The notes under the pieces are model-generated. The model made no database searches. It was not told where the DNA came from and saw nothing but the letters and a program-made list of their open reading frames with translations. From an uncultured Bacilli bacterium (lineage in GTDB: Bacteria > Bacillota_I > Bacilli_A > RF39 > UBA660), in NCBI GenBank assembly GCA_934095845.1, contig CAKOKS010000002.1:1-64000 (forward strand): a DNA stretch of 64,000 bases, given 5' to 3'. How positions within the stretch are numbered: the stretch's first letter is position 1; each line of letters begins with the position of its first letter. Made by a program: the position numbers and the translations under genes. Shown piece by piece: positions 33,139 through 42,656 of the stretch.

Positions 33139-34030
33139 TTTTTTCTTCGGATTTTAGTACTTTAAGAGCACTCTTTTTATGTTCTTCTTTTTCTTGCTCC
33201 ATTTCTTCACCATAATTTAAAACAAGACCTATAACGAATACAAATGACATAAAATATAACCAAAGCATTAAAATTGCTATATTTGATAATGCTCCATAGA
33301 ATATATTATATGTTGTCATATTTGTTGATACTTGACTATAGAACCAAGTAAGAATAACCCATCCAACAGTTGTAAATATAGCACCAGTATTAATATGCGA
33401 ATTTTTTCTTACTCTATCTGGGGCAATTTCATATATTCCTCTTAAGAATACAAACATGACTAACCAAGTTAATGGTCCTTTTAAAATATGAAATATTTCT
33501 ATAATTGTTTCATTCATATTTGTAAATTCAAATAATTCTAATATTTTTTTTCCAAATACTGGGAATACAAGCAAGAATATAATTATTACAACTACACCAA
33601 AAGTCATAAATATAGCTTTAATACGTCTTTTAATCCAGTTAGATTGATTTATACCATATATTTGGTTACTAATTAATATAACTGTATTACATCCATTACT
33701 TGCTAAATAAAACATCCATATAAATATTAAAGCAAGGGTAAAATCAATCGTATTACCAGTTAAATATGGCTCTAGAAATTGTACACCTGCTGGAATAATG
33801 TTATCCAAAATATCAATAACTGTATCCATATTGATATTAAAAAGTCCTGCTCCATAACCACATAGAGTTATAATTGGTACAAGGGACAATAATATAAAGA
33901 ATGCAAGTTGACCTGGTAATATATTCATTTCAGGTTTTTTAATTATTTCAATAATTTTACAAAAATAGTTTTTTAAGCTTTCTAATTGATCTTTGGTTTT
34001 TTTGCTTAATTTATTAAACCTTTTTTTCAT
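33119..34030 (-). CDS. YihY/virulence factor BrkB family membrane protein
   Basis: 303 residues with about six membrane segments. Landmarks of the family are GQLAFFILLSLVPIITL (~42-58), GCNTVILISNQIYGINQSNWIKRR (in two parts: CNTVILISNQIYG and SNWIKRR, ~120) and the final ILMLWLYFMSFVFVIG (~258-275). A charged Lys/Glu tail follows. Despite old names such as RNase BN, family members are polytopic and of uncertain function. It starts inside the last 17 bases of the GGDEF-sensor gene, so the pair is translationally coupled. Confidence 0.88.
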   Translation of the reverse strand: MKKRFNKLSKKTKDQLESLKNYFCKIIEIIKKPEMNILPGQLAFFILLSLVPIITLCGYGAGLFNINMDTVIDILDNIIPAGVQFLEPYLTGNTIDFTLALIFIWMFYLASNGCNTVILISNQIYGINQSNWIKRRIKAIFMTFGVVVIIIFLLVFPVFGKKILELFEFTNMNETIIEIFHILKGPLTWLVMFVFLRGIYEIAPDRVRKNSHINTGAIFTTVGWVILTWFYSQVSTNMTTYNIFYGALSNIAILMLWLYFMSFVFVIGLVLNYGEEMEQEKEEHKKSALKVLKSEEKKESIEE

Positions 34031-36044
34031 TATATTCCTCTTTATTACTACGCATCTTTATGCTTGCTTCATTAAATGCATCTTCAACTAATTTAGTGTC
34101 ATCTTCAATCATCGAAAAGCCCATTGCTACTCCAGGTTTATAATTAAGTTTATTAAATTCTTTAATAAGTTTCTTAACATAAGATAACACTTGTTTTTCA
34201 GGATAGCCTACTAAATATACAAAGAATTCATTTCCATCAGTTCTCATAATTTCTGAGTTATCAATTTGAGTCTTAATAAGAGCATTAGCAACTCCTTGAA
34301 TAAGTTTATCTCCTTCTTCATGACCATATGAATCATTTAAAGTTTTAACTCCATTTATATCAAGAACTATACATGCTTGTGGGTAAATAGTATTTTTATT
34401 CCACAAATTAACTTTTTCATTATAGTAATTTCTATTTTTTAATGAAGTAAGTAAATCAATATATTTAATTCTATCTTCTTTTTTAACTTTAGTATTTATT
34501 TTTATGGCTTTTTCTTTTTTATGTTTAGCAACAAAAACATAAGATAAAATAATAATTATTATGATTGAATATTTAGCAATCGTTCCAACTATTACACTTT
34601 TTTTAGCAACATAATTATATGATGAAATACCTTTTCTTGTTAAATCACTTGGATCTAATGTTTTAGTATAAGCATTAAATAATTTATAGAAAGGATCAGT
34701 TGTATTTTTATATCTAAATGAGTAATTATTCGTTTCCATCGTTCCAGAAAGTCTTACTGTGTAATTATTCGTTTTATTAGTTATATAGTAATTATACTCT
34801 GCTTCATCTACTATTAATATTGCTTTCTTTTTTACAATACGGTTAAGTTCTGTGTTATTTTTATATGTTATTACTTTTATATCTTTTCTATTTTTTAAAA
34901 TATCACTTAAATATGAATTTTCTAAAACGTATACAGTTTGATTATCAAGTCCACTTATATTAGTTAAACTTAAATCAATATCATTATGAGCAATTACATA
35001 ATAATTAATTTTCTTTACAGCACCTGTATCTATATAGTTAGTAATTAAATTATAATAGTTATAATATAAATCAATATCACCTTTTATAGCAGCTTCTGCT
35101 AATGATGTAGGAGTTCTATATTTTTTATAAGAAAACTCAACACCAGAAAATGCTGAAAAATCTTTTAAAACTGAAGAAGTAATTCCACCATACTCGCCAC
35201 TTGTTATTACTTCATAAGGTTTATATTCAGCAAATCCATATTTATAAACAGTATTTGTTAAAGTATCTTCTTCTACTTCTGTTAAACCAAGTTTATCAAC
35301 AAATAATTTATAATTATTTTTATTATATGCATAAGTAAATTGCTTTTTCATCCAAGAATTAAATTCTTTTTTAAATATATTATTAATCATTCCATTATCA
35401 CTTAAAGAAAAATAGTAATATTTGTTTAAATCACTTACATGATATAAAATGTTAATATTGTTTTCTATTATTTGATCTTTATATTCATTTAATGGTACTA
35501 AAGCATATGTTAAGTTACCATTACCTAAGTCTTCAATCATTTTTGATATTTGATCATAGCTTTTTAATGAGTTTTCATTAACTGAATAATATGTTGCAAC
35601 AAGTGTTTTATTTTTACTTAACACACCCGGATTTAATGATGAAACTTCATCTGATGACACAACTCCTGAATTCTTACTTATAAGAACAAAGTGATCTTTA
35701 AACATTAAAAGTGAATCTTTTTCATAATTTTCTGTAACTCTAAATCCATAACCAGTTGTATCTGATAGATAAGAAACTGTATTATTGTTTATTTTTAAGC
35801 CCAAATTATCAGTTAAATATTTTGAGAAATCAAAAAATACACCTGCTCCAGTATTACCAAAAACTGGTAAATCATTTGGAATTGATAAAGATATAACATT
35901 GCTATTATTTTCATCTATCCATTTTTTTTCTTTTATAGATAAAGCATTTTCATCAACTAGCAATTTATATAAAGCAAAAAAAGATGAACCTATAACTATT
36001 AAAGCTAATAAAGTTATAATCAAAACTCTTCTTATTTTTTTCAT
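34014..36044 (-). CDS. Two-SBP sensor with a degenerate GGDEF domain
   Basis: 676 residues: one N-terminal membrane segment (~8-28), two tandem extracytoplasmic solute-binding-protein-like domains (about 35-250, ending ...VDKLGLTE; about 265-480, opening YGFAEYKPYEV), a second membrane segment (~488-508) and a cytoplasmic GGDEF-family domain (~525-665). The catalytic signature is RTDGNEF around 605, instead of RxGGDEF, so Gly-Gly-Asp-Glu becomes Asp-Gly-Asn-Glu. The domain is otherwise well kept (ILLTSLKNRNYY-like start, VLDINGVKTLNDSYGHEEGD). Conventional diguanylate cyclase activity is doubtful. It could bind a nucleotide or c-di-GMP as a receptor. Nine bases after a small membrane protein. 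Confidence 0.85.
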   Translation of the reverse strand: MKKIRRVLIITLLALIVIGSSFFALYKLLVDENALSIKEKKWIDENNSNVISLSIPNDLPVFGNTGAGVFFDFSKYLTDNLGLKINNNTVSYLSDTTGYGFRVTENYEKDSLLMFKDHFVLISKNSGVVSSDEVSSLNPGVLSKNKTLVATYYSVNENSLKSYDQISKMIEDLGNGNLTYALVPLNEYKDQIIENNINILYHVSDLNKYYYFSLSDNGMINNIFKKEFNSWMKKQFTYAYNKNNYKLFVDKLGLTEVEEDTLTNTVYKYGFAEYKPYEVITSGEYGGITSSVLKDFSAFSGVEFSYKKYRTPTSLAEAAIKGDIDLYYNYYNLITNYIDTGAVKKINYYVIAHNDIDLSLTNISGLDNQTVYVLENSYLSDILKNRKDIKVITYKNNTELNRIVKKKAILIVDEAEYNYYITNKTNNYTVRLSGTMETNNYSFRYKNTTDPFYKLFNAYTKTLDPSDLTRKGISSYNYVAKKSVIVGTIAKYSIIIIIILSYVFVAKHKKEKAIKINTKVKKEDRIKYIDLLTSLKNRNYYNEKVNLWNKNTIYPQACIVLDINGVKTLNDSYGHEEGDKLIQGVANALIKTQIDNSEIMRTDGNEFFVYLVGYPEKQVLSYVKKLIKEFNKLNYKPGVAMGFSMIEDDTKLVEDAFNEASIKMRSNKEEYNEKKV

Positions 36045-36052
36045 TACATCAC

Positions 36053-36547
36053 CTATTTTTTCTTACTAGTTGTTGTAGTCGTAGTGTCTATTGAATAATT
36101 AGCCCAAGAAATAACAGTTTGGCTTGCACTTTTACTTCCTAAATAAGGCGTTAAATCTTCTCTTTTAAATATAAATTGAATATCATAATAGCTTTTCTCT
36201 TTTTCATCAATTAAAGCTAGAGAACCAACAGCTAAATTTTGAAGATCTTCATTTGTTTTAGTTTTTTCTGTTTCAACATCAACATAAATGATTTTTCCTT
36301 GAATTCTTACATTTGATGTTTTTACTCCATTTGCTTCTTTAAAATATTTTTTTAATTCTTCAATACTGCTATCAATATTATGTTCTTTTATTCCATCAAG
36401 TCTGTTTCCATAAGGACTAGATACAGTTTGGTTAACGAAATAAATAACAACACCACTAGCCATTAATATTAAACATAATAATGATATAATCATTAGAATT
36501 GAATAAATACGATTATTCTTATAAAATTTCTTTAATTTCTCTAACAT
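36053..36547 (-). CDS. Hypothetical single-pass membrane protein
   Basis: 164 residues from ATG 36547 (GGGGTGA ahead). One membrane segment at about 15-38, then an extracytoplasmic alpha/beta region with VRIQGKIIYVDVETEKTK (~100) and YDIQFIFKREDLTPYLGSK (~135), and a Thr/Lys tail. I do not recognise a family. It is the first gene of a tight unit with the two-SBP sensor and YihY, so it may act with that sensor. Confidence 0.65.
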   Translation of the reverse strand: MLEKLKKFYKNNRIYSILMIISLLCLILMASGVVIYFVNQTVSSPYGNRLDGIKEHNIDSSIEELKKYFKEANGVKTSNVRIQGKIIYVDVETEKTKTNEDLQNLAVGSLALIDEKEKSYYDIQFIFKREDLTPYLGSKSASQTVISWANYSIDTTTTTTSKKK

Positions 36548-36608
36548 ATAATTCACCCCAATTAAGTATTTCCATTATACAACATAAAAATGAAAATTAA
36601 AAGTCTGT

Positions 36609-38591
36609 TCATATTTTACCATTAAGCTCCATCAAAAATTTTTCTTCATCCCAGATAGTTATACCAAGTTCTTGTGCTTTAGTAAGTTTACTTCCAGCAT
36701 CATGTCCAGCTATAACAACATCTGTTTTTTTAGAAACTGAACCAGTACAATTACCACCTAAGAATTCTATTTTTTCTTTAGCTTCATCCCTAGTAATAGA
36801 ATCAAGTGTTCCAGTAAGAACAAAAGTCTTACCAGTAAAAATACTTGTTTCATCTGATGAATCTAAATTATAGTTGAAGTTTATTCCAAGTTCTTTTAAC
36901 TCACCTATTAATTTTATATTTTCTTCATCACTAAAGTATTCACATACACTTTTAGCAATTATTTCACCAATATCTCTAATTTGTTTTAAATCTTCATATT
37001 TTGCTTCCATTAAGGCATCAATATTTTTATAATTACTTGCAAGTATTTTGGCATTTTTCTTACCAACATGGCGAATACCTAATGCAAATAATACTTTTTC
37101 TAAAGAATTACTTTTTGATGCTTCTATTGAATTAAGTAAGTTATCAATTGATTTGTTACCAAAACCTTCTAGTAATTTTAATTCTTCTTTGTGTTCATTT
37201 AAATGATAAATTGATGCAATATTTGTTAAATAACCTAAATTATAGAAGTCTTCAATTATAGCATCTCCTAAGCCGTCTATATTCATAGTTTCTCTAGAAG
37301 CATAATGAATTAAAGTTTCAATATTCTTTTTATCACAGTCTTCATTTATACAATAATAAGCTGCATCTTTTTTAACAAGCTTACTTCCACACATTGGACA
37401 AGTATCTATAAATTTAAATGGTTCAGAATCCTTTGGTCTAAGTTCACGTATAACGCTTTCAACTCTTGGAATTACATCTCCTGCTTTTATAACTCTTACG
37501 GTATCTCCTTCACGAATATCTTTAGATAAGCAATAATCTTCATTGTGTAGAGTTGCTTTAGATACTAAAGAACCCATGATCATTACTGGTTCAAGAATAG
37601 CATTTGGAGTTACAACACCTGTTCTTCCAACTGTAAATTTAATTTCTTTTAATTTAGTTGAAACTACTTCAGCTGGGAATTTATATGCAACTGCCCATTT
37701 AGGATAACGAATTGTATTTCCAAGGATTTCATGTTCTTTTAAGTTATCAACTTTTATTACAACACCATCTATATCATATGGTAACCTTGAACGTATTTCA
37801 CCTTTTTCATGAATAAAATCAAATACTTCATTTATATTATTTACAAGTCGATTATTTGGATTAGTTCTAAAACCTAAAGAAGCCATAAATTCAAGAGCTT
37901 CATGATGAGTTTTTATTCCATAATCTTCTGGATCTGGTAAATGATATATCCATACTTCTAGATTACGTTTAGCGGCAACGCTTGAGTCAAGTTGTCTAAT
38001 TGAACCGGCGGCTGCATTACGACAATTCTTAAATGGAACTTCACCATTTTTTTCTCTCTCATGATTAAGCTTTAAAAGAGTTTCGCGGCTCATGTATATT
38101 TCTCCACGAACTTCTATATCAATTTCTTGATTTAATTTTAATGGAACTTGCTTAATTGTTTTAACATTATGAGTAATGTCTTCTCCAACTACTCCGTCAC
38201 CTCTAGTTGCTGCACTTTTTAAAATACCTTTTTCATATTTTAAAGAAACTGATAAACCGTCTATTTTTAATTCACATACATATTTTGGATTAAGTCCTTC
38301 TTTTTTTATACGATTATCAAATTCGGTAATTTCATCTTCGTTAAAAACATCAGCTAAACTCATCATCGGAATATTATGAGTAACTTTTTTAAAACTATCA
38401 AGAATTACTCCACCAATTTTATGTGTAGGGGAATCTTCTCTTATATATTCTGGATGTTCTTTTTCTATTTCATATAATTCTCTTAAATAATTATCATATT
38501 CTTCATCTGTTAAAGTTTCTGGATTATCTAAAACATGATATTCATAATTTGCTTTATTTAAAAGATCAACTAATTCATTATATCTGTCCAT
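36609..38591 (-). CDS. ligA: NAD-dependent DNA ligase
   Basis: 660 residues with all domains: Ia (NEYHVLDNPET-type start), adenylation with KIDG near 110, OB fold, a four-Cys zinc finger (CPMCGSKL ... YCINEDC, ~405-430), helix-hairpin-helix repeats (~440-560), and a C-terminal BRCT (TGKTFVLTGTLDSITRDEA). Seals nicks in replication and repair using NAD. It has its own extended -10 promoter and does not overlap pcrA, unlike the pcrA-ligA operon of Bacillus; the nucleotidyltransferase and kinase-like genes lie between. Confidence 0.97.
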   Translation of the reverse strand: MDRYNELVDLLNKANYEYHVLDNPETLTDEEYDNYLRELYEIEKEHPEYIREDSPTHKIGGVILDSFKKVTHNIPMMSLADVFNEDEITEFDNRIKKEGLNPKYVCELKIDGLSVSLKYEKGILKSAATRGDGVVGEDITHNVKTIKQVPLKLNQEIDIEVRGEIYMSRETLLKLNHEREKNGEVPFKNCRNAAAGSIRQLDSSVAAKRNLEVWIYHLPDPEDYGIKTHHEALEFMASLGFRTNPNNRLVNNINEVFDFIHEKGEIRSRLPYDIDGVVIKVDNLKEHEILGNTIRYPKWAVAYKFPAEVVSTKLKEIKFTVGRTGVVTPNAILEPVMIMGSLVSKATLHNEDYCLSKDIREGDTVRVIKAGDVIPRVESVIRELRPKDSEPFKFIDTCPMCGSKLVKKDAAYYCINEDCDKKNIETLIHYASRETMNIDGLGDAIIEDFYNLGYLTNIASIYHLNEHKEELKLLEGFGNKSIDNLLNSIEASKSNSLEKVLFALGIRHVGKKNAKILASNYKNIDALMEAKYEDLKQIRDIGEIIAKSVCEYFSDEENIKLIGELKELGINFNYNLDSSDETSIFTGKTFVLTGTLDSITRDEAKEKIEFLGGNCTGSVSKKTDVVIAGHDAGSKLTKAQELGITIWDEEKFLMELNGKI

Positions 38592-38607
38592 AACATCACC
38601 TATACCT

Positions 38608-38616
38608 ATTATACCA
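38608..38616 (-). promoter_or_regulatory. ligA extended -10 promoter
   Basis: Minus strand TGGTATAAT (-10 at 38608-38613). A TTGACA lies upstream but 20 bases from the -10, beyond the normal spacing. Confidence 0.5.
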
Positions 38617-38636
38617 TGTATACTTTATTTATTTGT

Positions 38637-38664
38637 CAAAAAAAACACTTGTAAAAGTGTTTTT
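38637..38664 (-). terminator. Terminator after the nucleotidyltransferase gene
   Basis: Minus strand AAAAACACTT-TTAC-AAGTG plus T8, directly after the stop codon. Confidence 0.9.
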
Positions 38665-39558
38665 CTATTTCCATAAGTTATTTGGATAAATACCATTTTC
38701 TATTTCATTAAGTATAAAATCAGATACTTTTTCTTTGTCTTCTTTATAAGTCATACCCATCCAAGTTGAAGTTGTATTAACTACTTTAACATTTACACCA
38801 TTTTGAATATCTTTATCTATAATATCAGGAAGTAAAAATTCATAAGTATTTAAATCTTTTGCTTCGGCAAATGATTTAGACATTTCATTTTCAATAGTTT
38901 TGAGTATATTATTATTAAATCCATTTAATAACATAGATGTTGGTTGATCAAGTGGAACATAAAATGACTCTTTACTTTCATCTAATGGTACACATTTAAC
39001 TTGATTTCCATCTCTTTCACAAGAAGACTCAACTATATTTCTAACTTTTCCATCTTCGTGAATAATTACACCTCTTTTTACTGGCCCATTTTCACTTAAA
39101 GAATCTCCAAGTTTATAACCAACAATTGTATAGCCATAGTCTTTATCTAGTTCTTCAGATAACACTTTAAAAGCATTATCTCCATAAAAGTCATCAGCCG
39201 TAATAACGCCAAAGTTTCCTTCAATTAAATTTCTGGCTGCATATAATGCATGCGCAGTTCCCCATGGTTTGCATCTTTCTTTTGGAACTTCAAAACCAGC
39301 AGGTATATCATTAAGTTCTTGAAATGCATAACAAACCTCTACATGATTTTCAAGTCTAGAACCAATAGTTTCTTTAAAAATATCATAGTTTTCTTTCTTT
39401 ATTACAAATACAATTTTACTAAAACCATATTTAATTGCCGAATAAATAGAATAATCTATTATAAATTCTCCATTTGGTCCGACTGGTTCAATTTGTTTCA
39501 TACCTCCAAAACGTGAGCCCATTCCTGCAGCTAGTACAACAAGTGTTTTCTTTTTCAT
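38665..39558 (-). CDS. Sugar-phosphate/choline-type nucleotidyltransferase
   Basis: 297 residues, Rossmann-like NTP transferase: VVLAAGMGSRFGGMKQ (~7-22) is the nucleotide-binding signature, with GTAHALYAA (~103), ITADDFYGDN (metal-binding Asp, ~118) and ENGPVKRGV later. The substrate is not clear: the subfamily includes sugar-1-phosphate and choline-phosphate transferases. It overlaps the kinase-like gene by one base and follows pcrA in one transcript, so the substrate may be the product of that kinase. Confidence 0.85.
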   Translation of the reverse strand: MKKKTLVVLAAGMGSRFGGMKQIEPVGPNGEFIIDYSIYSAIKYGFSKIVFVIKKENYDIFKETIGSRLENHVEVCYAFQELNDIPAGFEVPKERCKPWGTAHALYAARNLIEGNFGVITADDFYGDNAFKVLSEELDKDYGYTIVGYKLGDSLSENGPVKRGVIIHEDGKVRNIVESSCERDGNQVKCVPLDESKESFYVPLDQPTSMLLNGFNNNILKTIENEMSKSFAEAKDLNTYEFLLPDIIDKDIQNGVNVKVVNTTSTWMGMTYKEDKEKVSDFILNEIENGIYPNNLWK

Positions 39559-40466
39559 TAAATCCTCCTTACATGATCAATATTATTAAGAAAATCTTCT
39601 GCTTGTTCATAATTCATAGAATTAGTTGCTAAAAGATCTATATATTCAACATCTATTCCAATTTGGGATAAAATATATGTTAAATCCTCTTCATTTTTAT
39701 ATTCATCTAAATCTATTCCTAATAAGAATTCTATCATTAATCGATTAAAAGACATCATACTTTGATTCTCTAATTTTTTAGAATAAGCATCAGTATAGAC
39801 TGTAGATTTACCATCTAAATCAATAAGCTGAGGTTTAAAAGTTATCGGATTTATTAAAACATGCGAATGTCCAACATTTTCCAATTTACCTTCCTCATTT
39901 ATAAAATAATTATCTTTAGTAAATGGTGAATTATCTAAATCAACATGATATATATAATTATCCATTAATTCTTTTACATTATATAAAACTTTTTTCATTA
40001 TTTTCTTTTTTAAGGAAAATGGTAGACCAATAAGTTTGTGAATTTGAATTCCTTTGATAGCTATTAATGTACAGCCAATAAATTTACCATCAATAAAGAC
40101 TGCACTTTGTGGTAAACGCGTATTTTTAACCTTTAATTGTCTTTCTCTAGCTGAAGCTACTGCTGCTGCACCATTACGTATTCGTATAAATTCTCCATTA
40201 TCTTCACTTACATAAAAAGTGAACATATCAAATATATCACTTTTCTTTTTATAATCACCCATGTTGTATGTTTTCATATCATCATCATTTTCTCTATTTA
40301 AATGATATTGTCCTTTAAACCAATTAATATATTTATGATAAAGTTTAATCATTCTATTTTTGTCGAATCTCATAACTCTACCATCAGTTCCATGACTTAA
40401 TTCTTGTTTTAACAAACTGTCAATTTCTTCTTTGGTTAAATTAATTGCTTCTTCTGGGGCTTGCAT
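39558..40466 (-). CDS. Protein-kinase-like fold protein
   Basis: 302 residues. GTDGRVMRFDKNRMIKLYHKY (split: GTDGRVMRFD; MIKLYHKY, about 26-46) resembles the Gly loop and beta-3 Lys of kinases. YHVDLDNSPF (~173) matches an HxDxxxxN catalytic loop, and QLIDLDGKS (~213) takes the place of DFG. The fold is thus likely that of eukaryotic-like or aminoglycoside/choline kinases, but no close family comes to mind. A metabolic kinase acting with the adjacent nucleotidyltransferase is an inference. Three bases after pcrA. Confidence 0.6.
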   Translation of the reverse strand: MQAPEEAINLTKEEIDSLLKQELSHGTDGRVMRFDKNRMIKLYHKYINWFKGQYHLNRENDDDMKTYNMGDYKKKSDIFDMFTFYVSEDNGEFIRIRNGAAAVASARERQLKVKNTRLPQSAVFIDGKFIGCTLIAIKGIQIHKLIGLPFSLKKKIMKKVLYNVKELMDNYIYHVDLDNSPFTKDNYFINEEGKLENVGHSHVLINPITFKPQLIDLDGKSTVYTDAYSKKLENQSMMSFNRLMIEFLLGIDLDEYKNEEDLTYILSQIGIDVEYIDLLATNSMNYEQAEDFLNNIDHVRRI

Positions 40467-40469
40467 TAT

Positions 40470-42551
40470 TTACACCTTCTTTATGCTTTTATGATTTTTC
40501 ATAAGTTTTTTTATTCCAGTTTTAAATGCTACTTCAATTAATGAGCCATCTACACTTAAAACTACTCCTATACCAAGTGTATCATGATTTATAGTATCTC
40601 CAACATTTAAATCATCATTTGACCCTTCTATATACATTTCACTTGACGCAATTTTTTGAGCTTCATCCTTAATTGTATCTATTCTTTCTATATAATCACT
40701 TTTTATTTCATCAATAAATCTACTTGGTGGATTCATTGTATCTTTACCATATAGCATTCTTCTTTTTGAGTTGGTTAAGTATAAAATTTCTTTAGCACGA
40801 GTTATACCAACATAACATAGTCTTCTTTCTTCTTCCAATCCATTATCTTCTAGCAGTGAGTTAGCATGAGGGAATATTCCTTCTTCCATACCAATTAAGA
40901 AAACAATGGTGAACTCTAATCCTTTAGCAGAGTGTATTGTCATTAATGTAACTTCATCATCACTTTCTTTATGATCAGATACGTCAGCTATTAAACTTAT
41001 TTCATTTAAAAAATCGCCTAAATTAACACATCCTTCTCTTTCTTCAAATGATGCTGTAATTGATTTAAATTCCATTAAGTTATCTAATCTTAATTCCGAA
41101 TCTAAACTTTTATCTAATTCAAGTTCTTCTTTTATATGAGTCTTTTCCATAATAGAATCTATTAATTCGGTTAAACTCATAGAATTAGAATCTTTAATTA
41201 AATCCTCAATTAGTTCTTTAAATTCCAATTCTTTTTTTGTGCTAAGAGATTCAAACATACTAGTATTATTAAGTATAGCAGCCGACTCTAATGTTTTTAT
41301 TGCTGCCTCTCCTATTCCTCTTTTAGGAACATTTATTATTCTTCTTAAACTTATTTCATCATGTGTATTATAAATAAGTCTTAAATAAGCAATTAAATCT
41401 TTGATTTCTTTACGATTATAGAAATAATATGCTCCAACTACACGATATGGAATATTATTGCTAATCATTCCTTCTTCAACAACACGACTTTGAGCATTAG
41501 TTCTATAAAGTATGGCGATATCTTTTCTATGATATCCATTTTCTAGGAGTTTTTTTATTTCATTTATAACAATTGTTACTTCATGTCTTTCATCATAGCT
41601 TCTTATATATTTTACTTTTACACCATCACCATGTTCACTCCAAAGATGTAAATCTTTTCTTTCTTTATTGTTAGCAATAACTGAATTAGCTGCATTTAAT
41701 ATATTATTCGTGCTTCGATAATTTTCTTCAAGTTTAATTACTTTACAGTCTTTATAATCTTTTTCAAAGTTAACAATATTTTTATAATCCGCTTGTCTAA
41801 AACCATAAATACTTTGATTCATATCTCCTACAACAAAAATATTTTTATATTTGCTTGCAAGTAACTTAGTTAATTTATATTGTACTGGATTTGTGTCTTG
41901 ATACTCATCAACTAGAATATATTTATATCTTTCTTGATATTTTTCTAAAATGTCTTTGTGCTCTCTAAATAAAATAACTGGTTTAGCTAGTAAATCATCA
42001 AAATCAACTACATTTGAGTCAGCTAAAATAGATTGATATTTAAAATAAATATTTTTTACCATTTTATCAAATTCGGTATTAAAAAATTTATCTAGTTCAG
42101 CATCACTTAAAAGCTCATTTTTTATAAAAGATATTTTATTACGTATTGCATATAGGCTAAATTTTTTAGGGTCAATATTATTGTTTTTCATTATTTTTTT
42201 AATGATAGATAATACATCATCACTGTCAATAATGTTAAAATTGTTAAATAGTCCACATAATTCATAATTTTCTCTTATGATTCTTAAACCTAACGAATGG
42301 AATGTACCAATAAAAGTTCTAACATCTCCAAACATATTGAAAACTCTATCACGCATTTCAGCTGCTGCTTTATTTGTAAATGTAATTGCAAGGATATTGT
42401 AATCATTAATTCCTTCTTCAATTAAATTAATAATTCTTGTGGTTAATACTTTAGTTTTTCCACTTCCTGCACCAGCCATTACAAGGCATGGTCCATCCAC
42501 ATGTTCTACTGCCTCTAGTTGTTCCTTATTTAATCCTGCCTTATAATTCAT
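40470..42551 (-). CDS. pcrA: UvrD/PcrA-type 3'-5' DNA helicase
   Basis: 693 residues, superfamily 1A. Q motif GLNKEQLEAVEH, Walker A GAGSGKT (~28), ITFTNKAAAEM (Ia), VDEYQDTNPVQYKL (II, ~215), GDMNQSIYGFRQAD (III), LEENYRS (IV), TIHSAKGLEF (V, ~540) and VGITRAKE (VI). The C-terminal ~60 residues hold the Tudor-like RNA-polymerase-contacting domain. Acts in repair, replication restart and plasmid replication. Its promoter contains a LexA-like box. Confidence 0.96.
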   Translation of the reverse strand: MNYKAGLNKEQLEAVEHVDGPCLVMAGAGSGKTKVLTTRIINLIEEGINDYNILAITFTNKAAAEMRDRVFNMFGDVRTFIGTFHSLGLRIIRENYELCGLFNNFNIIDSDDVLSIIKKIMKNNNIDPKKFSLYAIRNKISFIKNELLSDAELDKFFNTEFDKMVKNIYFKYQSILADSNVVDFDDLLAKPVILFREHKDILEKYQERYKYILVDEYQDTNPVQYKLTKLLASKYKNIFVVGDMNQSIYGFRQADYKNIVNFEKDYKDCKVIKLEENYRSTNNILNAANSVIANNKERKDLHLWSEHGDGVKVKYIRSYDERHEVTIVINEIKKLLENGYHRKDIAILYRTNAQSRVVEEGMISNNIPYRVVGAYYFYNRKEIKDLIAYLRLIYNTHDEISLRRIINVPKRGIGEAAIKTLESAAILNNTSMFESLSTKKELEFKELIEDLIKDSNSMSLTELIDSIMEKTHIKEELELDKSLDSELRLDNLMEFKSITASFEEREGCVNLGDFLNEISLIADVSDHKESDDEVTLMTIHSAKGLEFTIVFLIGMEEGIFPHANSLLEDNGLEEERRLCYVGITRAKEILYLTNSKRRMLYGKDTMNPPSRFIDEIKSDYIERIDTIKDEAQKIASSEMYIEGSNDDLNVGDTINHDTLGIGVVLSVDGSLIEVAFKTGIKKLMKNHKSIKKV

Positions 42552-42573
42552 AAAATCATCCTTTTCTATATCA

Positions 42574-42596
42574 ATTATACTATAAACAATTGTTCG
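42574..42596 (-). promoter_or_regulatory. pcrA promoter with LexA/DinR-like SOS box
   Basis: Minus strand CGAACAATTGTTTA (42583-42596) matches 12 of 14 positions of the Bacillus LexA box CGAACRNRYGTTYC. It lies just upstream of TATAAT (42574-42579), filling the -35/-10 spacer. The -35 itself is weak. Confidence 0.6.
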
Positions 42597-42622
42597 TTTC
42601 TATAAAAAGACATTTATTTTAC

Positions 42623-42656
42623 AAAAAAGAAGATATTATTTTTCAAATATCTTCTT
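42623..42656 (-). terminator. Terminator after the glycosyltransferase gene
   Basis: Minus strand AAGAAGATATT, loop TGAAAAAT, AATATCTTCTT plus T4; 11-bp perfect stem overlapping the gene's last codons. Confidence 0.88.
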
